This document shows positions 1-6,604 of a stretch of 14,503 nucleotides of DNA, one piece after another. The translations under genes were made by a program, and so were the position numbers. The notes under the pieces are model-generated. The model did not search any database. It was not told the origin of the DNA and was given only the letters and a program-made list of their open reading frames with translations. Location of the stretch: positions 1-14,503 of the forward strand of contig CAJOGG010000013.1 in NCBI GenBank assembly GCA_905234205.1, written 5' to 3'. Numbering within the stretch: position 1 is the stretch's first letter; every line of letters starts with the position of its first letter. The DNA comes from an uncultured Synergistales bacterium. GTDB lineage: Bacteria; Synergistota; Synergistia; Synergistales; Aminobacteriaceae.

Positions 1-464
1 CGTACACTTATAATTCAAACCCGGAGAATAAAATTTTAGCTGAAGTTCTACAGGGAATGTGGAAGAAAAATCTAGGCGTAGAAGTTGAACTGTTAAACGA
101 AGAGTGGAAAGTTTTTCTTGAAACTCGTCGTAAACGTAATTTTGACATAGCTCGCGATGCTTGGATTTTAGATTTTAATGACGGAGCGAATTTACTTGAG
201 ACATTGATTTCGGAGTCAGCGCAGAACAGTACCGGCTATGGCAATCCTGACTTTGATGACGCAATGAGAAATTCTGCTCACGAAATGGACAACGTAAAGC
301 GCATAAATTTTTTGCATGAGGCTGAACGAATCTTAATGGAGGATATGCCCGTAGCACCAATATATTTTTATTCGTCGGGATCGTTACAGAGTAAGCGTGT
401 AAGAAATATTTATAAATCTCCTCGTGGTATTTTGCTTTTCAGAACCGCAGAAGTGATTCAATAA
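1..464 (+). CDS. Oligopeptide ABC transporter substrate-binding protein, C-terminal fragment (5' end outside window)
   Basis: This is the last part (about 154 residues) of a family 5 extracellular solute-binding protein of the OppA/DppA type. Such proteins capture peptides in the periplasm and deliver them to an ABC permease. The frame is open from base 3 with no start needed, so the gene begins before the window; the ATG at 57 is internal. The segment WKKNLGVEVELLNEEWKVFL and the following FDIARDAWILDFND closely match the C-terminal lobe of E. coli OppA as I recall it, as does the late stretch MPVAPIYFY. The stop is TAA at 462-464. No permease genes follow: the next gene is on the opposite strand, so this is either a stand-alone binding protein or the last gene of an operon to the left. 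Family assignment is secure; the exact ligand is not known. Confidence 0.88.
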   Translation, partial: YTYNSNPENKILAEVLQGMWKKNLGVEVELLNEEWKVFLETRRKRNFDIARDAWILDFNDGANLLETLISESAQNSTGYGNPDFDDAMRNSAHEMDNVKRINFLHEAERILMEDMPVAPIYFYSSGSLQSKRVRNIYKSPRGILLFRTAEVIQ

Positions 465-496
465 AAAAGCCGCTGTAGAATTTCTCTGCAGCAGCT
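463..496 (-). terminator. Rho-independent terminator of the flavin reductase gene
   Basis: Bases 468-479 pair with 485-496 with one mismatch and one G-U pair, leaving a five-base loop. Read on the minus strand the hairpin is followed by six T (A463-A468 on the plus strand), a classical intrinsic terminator 28 bases past the reductase stop. On the plus strand the same hairpin follows the peptide-binding protein stop directly but is trailed only by a weak T-rich stretch, so it may act poorly in that direction. Confidence 0.8.
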
Positions 497-523
497 ATCC
501 TAATTTTCATCTTACGAAATCTA

Positions 524-2764
524 TTACTCGATCTTGCTTAATGCTTTGCTAAGTGCTTCAACAAAAGCTTTACTGGTTATTGTTGCGCCTGTAACTGCAT
601 CAACCTCAGCTGACTTCTTCTCTTTCGCTTCTGCTACAAGTTTCTCAAGAGCGATGTCTCCGATTCCTACGGTCTCTTTGTGTTCTGTTACTTTGATGTC
701 AATGATTTCACCGTTCATAACAGTAACCTGAACTCTTATAGCTCCGCCCATTCCGTTGTCTGATGATCCGTCGTAAGTGTTAGCTCCGTAAGCCGCATTT
801 GCACCGCCTGAACCTGCCGTGTAAGCAAGCTCTACGACTTCAATTTCTTCTCCTCTGGCAAGTGCGTCAAGCTCTTTCTGCTTCTTTGAGTTCGTCATGA
901 CTGCAGATGAACCACCACGCTGATTGAAGTAAGAGATTTTGTCGGTCTTTGTTAAGTCGTTTGTTTCTGGACCAGCAAATTCTGGTTTCAAAGCTAAGTC
1001 AGCTGTTGCGATTCCGTTCTCATTGACTGAAGCCGCTGAACGTCCAGCGATATAAGCTGAAGTAATTACTCGTCCTAACCCGTGAACATGCATTCCGCCA
1101 GCGCTCTCTCCTGCTGCGAAAAGACTTGGGATAGGTTTGCCGTCAAGGTCAAGAACCTGCATACTTCCGTTTGTGCGAAGGCCTGCTAGGGTGTCATGAA
1201 GGTTAGGAGTTGCCCATACGCAATAGAACGGCCCTTTCTCGATCTTGTAATCAAGCATAGTACGTCCCCAATCGTCGCCGCCTTTTGCTTCTACAGCAGC
1301 GTTAAATCTTGCAATAGTGTCAGCAAGAATCTTGGGATCCATTTTGATATTCTCGTAGTACTTGTTGATAACTTTCGCGGCTAACTCTTCAATCGTATCA
1401 GCTTTGAACGCATAGCCATATTCATAGTCAACAGCCTTTGTCATGTCCCAGTCGTTTCGGTCAGCTGCCGCCTGATCAAAAATAGCCCACAGAGGACCAC
1501 CGTAGCATTCTGCGTTTCCGTCGCCATCTGCATCAATAAATACGCTACAAAACGCCGTTGAGAAAAACTCATAGCTTCGTGGCATTGAACGTGAATTTGT
1601 GAGCAAGTCTTCATTTCCGCAACGCTGTCCAAGCATATTAACAACTATCATGCTCTTATAATCCGGCACTATTCCGCGTGATCTGAATAATTTCCAAACC
1701 TTGCTGTTTTCGTCAAAGCCGTTGCCATAACCATACTGACAGCCTACACGAGCAGGTGCAACAACGGCCGCGCCATCGTCAACCATGTAACCAGCAACTG
1801 ACCCCATAGCCGCGCCGATTTTCAAAGCAGCAAGTTCACCAGAGCCGTCCTGATCGGAGAAAGGCATTCCGGCCAAACCGTCAAATTCTGGCCCAAGTCT
1901 AGGATCGATCATTGTACGGAAATTCAGATTTCCTATTGAACCACCAGTGCAAATTATTACAGCTTTGTTAGCTTTCACGTATACATTCTCTTTTTTGCAA
2001 TCAATATTTCCTTCTGAGAAGAAACTTGTTAAGGGCTCTGTCTCGCCTGGAAGAATCGTTGGGCTATAGCTTGCCTGAATTCCAATAACTTTGCCGCTCA
2101 TAGGATTCTCTCGAATAATGCTATCCATGTGGTAATTCATCAAGAAAGGTACTCCGGCATCACGAAGACTCTTTTCTAATGGGCGCGTTACTCCGATACC
2201 GTTGTTCTTTCTTCCAGTAATGTCATTTACCCATTTTGTAGCATCAACGTAGGTCATACGGGCAATTCCATCAGCATCATAGCCACCATCACGATAGTAT
2301 GAACGTACCATGGGCTCAATATCCTGAACTATAATTCCCTTTTCAATCACGAATTTGTAAGCCTCGGCCATGCTGTTAGCTACGCTTCGAACTACTTCCC
2401 TATTGTTGTAGCGTGAGTCCAAAAAACCTCGAGTGTGATCGTAATAGTACAGGTCTGCCGCGTCTTTCACGTTCCATTTTTGCTGATCCACAGTGTAACC
2501 GCCAGAATGCATTTGTCCTTCAGAGATAGCAGCATGTCCTCCGCAGTCGTAATTGGCTTCTACGATAAGAACTTTCGCTCCGTCTTCATGAGCCTTTAGA
2601 GCCGCAGGTAATCCAGCTCCACCAGCTCCGATAACGACAACATCAGCTTCAAAATCCCATTTGATTTCTTCAGCGCATGCCACCACAGAAAAACCTGCTA
2701 CAAGTATCATACATGCAGCGAAAGCAGTCAGCCTTTTAAATAAACGCAAACTTTTTGTTGACAT
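524..2764 (-). CDS. Exported FAD-dependent reductase of the fumarate reductase/flavocytochrome c family with C-terminal FMN-binding domain
   Basis: A 746-residue flavoprotein, probably extracytoplasmic, that should pass electrons through a covalently bound FMN to FAD and on to an organic acceptor. Residues 1-31 form a signal peptide (KSLRLFKR, hydrophobic core, then AFSVVACA-like end with ACA before EE). The FAD-binding Rossmann motif VVVIGAGGAG lies at 42-51, with IVE near 67-69 for the ribose. The FAD_binding_2 fold runs to about 580 and ends in AAGESAGGMHVHGLGR (550-565). The C-terminal FMN_bind domain (about 640-746) has ETVGIGD and the flavinylation motif DAVTGATITS, where Thr728 is the expected ApbE-modified residue. 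No haem CxxCH motif is present. Relatives reduce fumarate, urocanate and other unsaturated acids. The usual fumarate-type end motif with NRLGGN is replaced here, so the substrate is open. SD AAGGAGG lies 7 bases before the ATG. It stands alone on its strand. Confidence 0.87.
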   Translation of the reverse strand: MSTKSLRLFKRLTAFAACMILVAGFSVVACAEEIKWDFEADVVVIGAGGAGLPAALKAHEDGAKVLIVEANYDCGGHAAISEGQMHSGGYTVDQQKWNVKDAADLYYYDHTRGFLDSRYNNREVVRSVANSMAEAYKFVIEKGIIVQDIEPMVRSYYRDGGYDADGIARMTYVDATKWVNDITGRKNNGIGVTRPLEKSLRDAGVPFLMNYHMDSIIRENPMSGKVIGIQASYSPTILPGETEPLTSFFSEGNIDCKKENVYVKANKAVIICTGGSIGNLNFRTMIDPRLGPEFDGLAGMPFSDQDGSGELAALKIGAAMGSVAGYMVDDGAAVVAPARVGCQYGYGNGFDENSKVWKLFRSRGIVPDYKSMIVVNMLGQRCGNEDLLTNSRSMPRSYEFFSTAFCSVFIDADGDGNAECYGGPLWAIFDQAAADRNDWDMTKAVDYEYGYAFKADTIEELAAKVINKYYENIKMDPKILADTIARFNAAVEAKGGDDWGRTMLDYKIEKGPFYCVWATPNLHDTLAGLRTNGSMQVLDLDGKPIPSLFAAGESAGGMHVHGLGRVITSAYIAGRSAASVNENGIATADLALKPEFAGPETNDLTKTDKISYFNQRGGSSAVMTNSKKQKELDALARGEEIEVVELAYTAGSGGANAAYGANTYDGSSDNGMGGAIRVQVTVMNGEIIDIKVTEHKETVGIGDIALEKLVAEAKEKKSAEVDAVTGATITSKAFVEALSKALSKIE

Positions 2765-2771
2765 AAAAATT

Positions 2772-2808
2772 CCTCCTTAATGTAATTAGATTGTTTATGA
2801 TTGTATCA
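2772..2808 (-). promoter_or_regulatory. Putative extended -10 promoter and SD of the flavin reductase gene
   Basis: On the minus strand TACAAT (plus coordinates 2800-2805) is preceded by TG plus one base (2806-2808), the extended -10 form TGnTATAAT, so a poor -35 is acceptable. The SD AAGGAGG is at 2772-2778, 7 bases from the ATG at 2764. The -10 is embedded in the inverted repeat at 2795-2811. Inferred from consensus match only. Confidence 0.45.
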
Positions 2809-2811
2809 TAA
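2795..2811. promoter_or_regulatory. Perfect 17-base inverted repeat, candidate operator
   Basis: TTATGATTGTATCATAA has perfect 7-base arms around a 3-base centre and covers the putative -10 of the flavin reductase gene. Odd-spaced short dyads of this size are typical of dimeric helix-turn-helix regulators such as GntR-family proteins, but I cannot name the regulator and none is encoded in the window. A protein bound here would block reductase transcription; it lies about 60 bases upstream of the proposed uxaC promoter and could affect that too. Confidence 0.45.
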
Positions 2812-2855
2812 TTGTTGGAATAACCTTACAGGCTATGACTTAAGGAAATTACTAA

Positions 2856-2907
2856 TTGCTTAATTTATTGTATTTGAGATAATTAACAAAATTCATTGCG
2901 GAAGGAG
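2856..2907 (+). promoter_or_regulatory. Putative sigma-70 promoter and SD of uxaC
   Basis: TTGCTT (2856-2861) and GATAAT (2878-2883) are separated by 16 bases, a fair sigma-70 match, which would put the transcript start near 2890. The SD GGAAGGAG (2900-2907) sits 13 bases from the ATG at 2921, longer than usual; a weaker AGGT at 2915-2918 is nearer but too close. The start is nevertheless supported by alignment of the N-terminus with known glucuronate isomerases. Confidence 0.45.
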
Positions 2908-2920
2908 CCTTAACAGGTAA

Positions 2921-4333
2921 ATGAAAAAGTTTATGGATAAAGATTTCTTGCTCTCAACGGACACAGCAAAGTTGCTGTTTCATGAAGTTGCGGAACATTG
3001 CCCTATAATCGACTATCATTGTCACATAAGCCCAAAAGAAATTTGGGAGAATCTTCACTACGATAATATCACTCAAGTTTGGCTTGGCGGAGACCACTAT
3101 AAATGGCGATTAATGCGTTGTGCCGGCGTTCCCGAAAAATTTATAACTGGTGATGCTAGTGCTCACGATAAGTTCCTGGCTTGGGCTAAAGTCTTGGGAA
3201 AAGCTATCGGCAATCCCTTATATCATTGGAGTCATTTGGAGTTACGCCGCTTCTTTGACTACGAGGGAATCTTAAACGAGTCTACAGCCGAAAAAGTTTG
3301 GGAGCTTTGCAACGAAAAATTACGCCGTCCAGACTTTGGAGTACGCGACTTAATCCGACGCAGCAATGTAGAGTTAATTTGTACAACCGATGACCCAATT
3401 GACTCGCTTGAATGGCACGAAAAACTTCACAACGATAAAACATTCTCCACTACCGTACTTCCAGCGTGGCGCCCCGACAAAGCTATGAACATCGAAAAAG
3501 ATACTTGGCCGGAATATCTCGCTAAACTTGGACAAGTTGCCAACGTAAACATAACGTCATTCAAAACTTTGAAAGAGGCTCTTGTAAATCGCATGGATTA
3601 CTTCGCAAAACATAATTGTTCATTAAGTGACCACGCTCTTGATTATGTAATGTACGCTCCAGCTTCTGAGGAAGAGATTGAAGAAATTTTTGCGACTCGT
3701 CTTGCAGGAAAAGTTCCAACTGATCCCAATTATAAAGCTAAATTCAAAATGGCGTTTATGCTTTTCGTGGCTAAGCAATATCATTCAAGAGGTTGGGTCA
3801 TGCAGCTTCATTACGGTTGTAGACGTGATAACAATATACCAATGTTTGAACGTCTTGGCCCTGATACTGGTTATGATTGTGTGGATAACAGCGCTCCTTC
3901 TTCACAGACAGCACAATTCTTAGGAGAGCTTGAACGCACCGGTGAACTTCCCAAGACAATTTTATACAGTCTTAACGGTAACGATAACGCAGCTATTGAC
4001 ACGATATGCGGCTGTTTCCAGAGTGATGAGGCTGTTTGCAAAATTCAGCACGGTTCGGCATGGTGGTTTGAGGATCATTTTGACGGAATGACTTCACAGT
4101 TAAAGACTTTAGCAAGCCTTGGTTACTTGGCCGGTTTTGTGGGAATGTTGACGGACAGCAGAAGCTTTTTGAGTTATCCGCGTCATGAATTGTTCCGCAG
4201 AATCTTGTGCAGAATTTTCGGTGAGTGGGTCGAAGGAGGATTCTATCCTGATGATCTTGATACGCTCAAAGAAATTGTCAAAGCAATAAGCTACGGTAAC
4301 GCGAAAAAATATTTCAACTTCGCCAGCAAATAA
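2921..4333 (+). CDS. uxaC: Glucuronate (uronate) isomerase
   Basis: Cytoplasmic isomerase that converts D-glucuronate to D-fructuronate and D-galacturonate to D-tagaturonate, the entry step of both branches. The protein has 470 residues, the same as E. coli UxaC. It belongs to the amidohydrolase superfamily: DYHCHISPKE (31-40) holds the HxH metal-binding pair His33 and His35. Further family hallmarks are GDHYKWRLMR (57-66), GNPLYHWSHLELRR (97-110), TTDDPIDSLEWH (155-166), ILYSLN (347-352) and LTDSRSFLSYPRHE (410-423). It is transcribed alone, divergent from the flavin reductase and convergent with uxaA, and is followed within 10 bases by a terminator hairpin. So it is not in the same transcript as any other pathway gene, although its product feeds both UxaB and UxuB. 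Length, order of motifs and context make the assignment firm. Confidence 0.97.
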   Translation: MKKFMDKDFLLSTDTAKLLFHEVAEHCPIIDYHCHISPKEIWENLHYDNITQVWLGGDHYKWRLMRCAGVPEKFITGDASAHDKFLAWAKVLGKAIGNPLYHWSHLELRRFFDYEGILNESTAEKVWELCNEKLRRPDFGVRDLIRRSNVELICTTDDPIDSLEWHEKLHNDKTFSTTVLPAWRPDKAMNIEKDTWPEYLAKLGQVANVNITSFKTLKEALVNRMDYFAKHNCSLSDHALDYVMYAPASEEEIEEIFATRLAGKVPTDPNYKAKFKMAFMLFVAKQYHSRGWVMQLHYGCRRDNNIPMFERLGPDTGYDCVDNSAPSSQTAQFLGELERTGELPKTILYSLNGNDNAAIDTICGCFQSDEAVCKIQHGSAWWFEDHFDGMTSQLKTLASLGYLAGFVGMLTDSRSFLSYPRHELFRRILCRIFGEWVEGGFYPDDLDTLKEIVKAISYGNAKKYFNFASK

Positions 4334-4339
4334 ATTAAT

Positions 4340-4369
4340 GCCCCCTCGAACAAAAGGGGGGTACTTTTT
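4340..4369. terminator. Shared terminator between convergent uxaC and uxaA
   Basis: CCCCCT (4341-4346) pairs with AGGGGG (4355-4360) around an 8-base loop. Five T follow on the plus strand (4365-4369), giving a good intrinsic terminator for uxaC. The stem begins 10 bases past the uxaA stop on the other strand, where the trailing sequence is AT-rich but not a pure T-run, so it may work more weakly for uxaA. Confidence 0.8.
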
Positions 4370-5857
4370 CTATAACGTCGTGCCAGTCTTGAATATTGCC
4401 ATGCCTTGAAAACCGTTAATCTCGTTTCGAGTCTTCTTTCCCTCTGCTATTTCCATGACGAATTTGTATAGATCTTCTGCTCGTTCCTGAAGAGTTCCAG
4501 ATTCAACTAAAGTCCCCGCGTTGAAGTCAATCCATTTTGCTTTATGTTGAGCCAGTGTTGAGTTGCTGGAAATTTTTACTGTAGGTACAGGACAGCCAAA
4601 AGGAGTTCCACGACCTGTTGAGAATAATACAATCTGTGCGCCTGCTGCTGCTAATGCCGTGGAGGCCACTAAATCATTTCCTGGTGCTGATAATAAATTC
4701 AAACCGTGTTTGCTGACTTGTTCGCCGTAAGATAAAACATCAACAACTGTAGCAGAACCGCTCTTTTGTGTACAGCCTAAAGCTTTATCTTCAAGTGTAG
4801 TAATTCCTCCAGCTTTGTTGCCCGGTGAAGGATTCTCATAGACTGGTTGGCCGCTCGCTTCAAAATAGTGTTTGAAGTCGTTGATGAGCTTGACTGTTTT
4901 ATCAAACGTTGCATTATCTTCACAGCGATTCATTAATATCGTTTCTGCTCCAAACATTTCCGGGACTTCAGTTAATATCGTACTGCCTCCACGAGCTATT
5001 AACAGATCCGAGAAGCCGCCGATTGTCGGGTTAGCCGTTATACCTGATAAGCCGTCACTGCCGCCGCACTTCAAGCCCACTATCAGCTTTGACGAATCGC
5101 AAAGGACTCTTTTATCCTGACGCATAATCGCAGCTAATTCCTCGAGCAGCTTGTATCCCGTTTCTAATTCGTCTTCAACGTCTTGGGAGATTAAAAATCT
5201 TGTCCTCGTCGAATCAAAATTTCCCATGCGTTTCTGAATTTCACTTACGCCGCTATTTTCACAACCAAGTCCAAGAACTAAGACTCCTCCTGCGTTCGGG
5301 TGAGTCGCTAAATTTGCAAGTATTGTACGTGTATGTTCTTGGTCGTCGCCCAATTGTGAGCAGCCATAAGGGTGAGTAAATGCTCGCACGTTTTCAACAC
5401 CTTGGCCAAGTAAAGATTTAGCTTTCTGCGCAAGAGTCTCCGCAATGTCATTCACACAGCCAACTGTAGGAATTATCCAGAGTTCATTACGAATCCCGAC
5501 AGAACCATTAGCTCTCTTATAACCTTTGAAGAACGTATGCTCTTGACTTTGTAGAGTCGATTTCACTGGATTATACGTATAAGTTAAACCGCTGCTTAAA
5601 AGTGTCTTGAGATTGTGTGTATGAACATGACTTCCAGCTTTTATATCAGCAATTGCTTGCCCGATCGGAAAACCGTATTTTATGACAGGTTCACCAGCAT
5701 CAATATCTCTTAATGCAACTTTATGCCCCATTGTAATATCCTCGTTAAGTGTCACAGAGCAAGACGCTCCAGAAACAGGCACAACACTACCCGCAGTTAG
5801 AGGAGTTAAGGCCACGGCAACCATATCATTATCGTGAATGCGAATTAACTCGTTCAT
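4370..5857 (-). CDS. uxaA: Altronate dehydratase
   Basis: Dehydrates D-altronate to 2-keto-3-deoxygluconate in the galacturonate branch. At 495 residues it equals E. coli UxaA. Residues 1-95 form the SAF-type N-terminal domain (HVHTHN at 78-82 region). The catalytic C-terminal part shows NELWIIPTVGCVN (124-136), YGCSQLGDD (164-172), LGLGCEN (195-201), GLKCGGSDGLSG (261-272), YENPSPGNKAGG (340-351) and FSTGRGTP (412-419), all conserved in UxaA. These enzymes depend on a metal, usually iron, and the conserved cysteines lie in these motifs. The gene stands alone on the minus strand, divergent from eda and convergent with uxaC, so it is transcribed apart from the rest of its own branch. The SD is an unusual AAGGGGG (5864-5870), 6 bases before the ATG. 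Assignment is firm. Confidence 0.97.
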   Translation of the reverse strand: MNELIRIHDNDMVAVALTPLTAGSVVPVSGASCSVTLNEDITMGHKVALRDIDAGEPVIKYGFPIGQAIADIKAGSHVHTHNLKTLLSSGLTYTYNPVKSTLQSQEHTFFKGYKRANGSVGIRNELWIIPTVGCVNDIAETLAQKAKSLLGQGVENVRAFTHPYGCSQLGDDQEHTRTILANLATHPNAGGVLVLGLGCENSGVSEIQKRMGNFDSTRTRFLISQDVEDELETGYKLLEELAAIMRQDKRVLCDSSKLIVGLKCGGSDGLSGITANPTIGGFSDLLIARGGSTILTEVPEMFGAETILMNRCEDNATFDKTVKLINDFKHYFEASGQPVYENPSPGNKAGGITTLEDKALGCTQKSGSATVVDVLSYGEQVSKHGLNLLSAPGNDLVASTALAAAGAQIVLFSTGRGTPFGCPVPTVKISSNSTLAQHKAKWIDFNAGTLVESGTLQERAEDLYKFVMEIAEGKKTRNEINGFQGMAIFKTGTTL

Positions 5858-5900
5858 AAAATTCCCCCTTAAAAACTCTGAATTTCTGTATATATTACAA

Positions 5901-5955
5901 TTACATTTCTTTATCGCGTAATGTTATCATTACTCAAATTTTCCAACTTAGGAGG
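5901..5955 (+). promoter_or_regulatory. Putative promoter and SD of the eda-kdgK-uxaB cluster
   Basis: TTACAT (5901-5906) and TATCAT (5925-5930) are spaced by 18 bases, a modest sigma-70 match, with the -10 lying inside the inverted repeat at 5918-5933. A strong SD, AGGAGG (5950-5955), is 6 bases before the eda ATG. A minus-strand promoter for uxaA must lie in the same 104-base region, but I found no convincing pair of boxes for it. Confidence 0.35.
5918..5933. promoter_or_regulatory. Perfect 16-base inverted repeat between uxaA and eda, candidate operator
   Basis: GTAATGTTATCATTAC has perfect 6-base arms around a 4-base centre. It lies in the short region between the divergent uxaA and eda starts and overlaps the putative eda -10. 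A bound repressor could control both directions at once. It does not resemble the classic UxuR/ExuR or LacI-type palindromes, and its spacing differs from the repeat at 2795-2811, so one regulator for both is not shown. Confidence 0.45.
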
Positions 5956-5961
5956 AATAAT

Positions 5962-6600
5962 ATGGACAAAATTTTTGATCGTTTCCATGCGATAGGAATT
6001 ATACCTGTTGTCGTGTTGGACGATGCTAAAGACGCTTTACCATTGGGAAAAGTGCTTTGTGATGGTGGTTTGCCCTGTGCAGAGGTTACGTTCAGAACTT
6101 CGGCGGCCGCTGAAGCAATAGCTACAATGTCTAAAGAATTTCCCGAAATGTTAGTGGGAGCTGGCACGGTTTTAACGACTGAACAGGTTGATAGGGCAAT
6201 ATCGGCTGGAGCGAAATTTATCGTAAGCCCTGGTTTTGATCCTGTCGTAGTGAAATATTGTCTTGAGAAAAATATCCCAGTAACTCCTGGAACTCAAACA
6301 GCTAGCGAAATGTTAGCCGCTATGAATCTCGGGCTTAAGGTTGTGAAATTTTTCCCCGCAGAAACTTCAGGAGGTCTCGCAAGCATTAAGGGCATCGCCG
6401 CAGCTCTTACGGAATTAAAATTTATGCCAACCGGTGGAATTAATGCCAAAAATGTAAGAGATTATCTTGCGTTCGATAAAATCATAGCGTGTGGAGGAAG
6501 CTGGATGGTCAAGAAAGATTTAATCAAGGCCGGCAAATGGGAAGAACTATCAGCTTTGGTCAAGGAAGCTGCAAATATCGTGAAAGAAATTCGAGGTTAA
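5962..6600 (+). CDS. eda: 2-keto-3-deoxy-6-phosphogluconate (KDPG) aldolase
   Basis: Class I aldolase that splits KDPG into pyruvate and glyceraldehyde-3-phosphate, the last step of hexuronate breakdown. It has 212 residues, against 213 in E. coli Eda. The (beta/alpha)8 landmarks are GIIPVVVLDDA (12-22), EVTFRT (41-46, with Glu41 as the general acid/base and Arg45 for substrate binding), VGAGTVLT (65-72), FIVSPGFD (86-93), VTPGTQT (107-113), VVKFFPAE (127-134) with Schiff-base Lys129, and PTGGIN (156-161). A strong SD precedes it. It is the first gene of the plus-strand cluster and is followed by kdgK after only 4 bases, fitting co-transcription with the enzyme that makes its substrate. Some homologues also act on 4-hydroxy-2-oxoglutarate. 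Confidence 0.97.
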   Translation: MDKIFDRFHAIGIIPVVVLDDAKDALPLGKVLCDGGLPCAEVTFRTSAAAEAIATMSKEFPEMLVGAGTVLTTEQVDRAISAGAKFIVSPGFDPVVVKYCLEKNIPVTPGTQTASEMLAAMNLGLKVVKFFPAETSGGLASIKGIAAALTELKFMPTGGINAKNVRDYLAFDKIIACGGSWMVKKDLIKAGKWEELSALVKEAANIVKEIRG

Positions 6601-6604
6601 TAAC

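Noticed and set aside
2824..2845. CCTTA and TAAGG form a 5-base inverted repeat upstream of the uxaC promoter.
   Set aside because: Arms are short and the 12-base centre is long; this is expected by chance in AT-rich DNA.
3678..3923. An 81-residue open frame on the plus strand inside uxaC.
   Set aside because: It is a second frame within a well-conserved gene, with no start signal of its own.
5887..5899. TGTA and TACA arms around a TATAT centre, near TTACA direct repeats, in the uxaA/eda region.
   Set aside because: Four-base arms in AT-rich sequence are not significant; the repeat at 5918-5933 is the stronger candidate.
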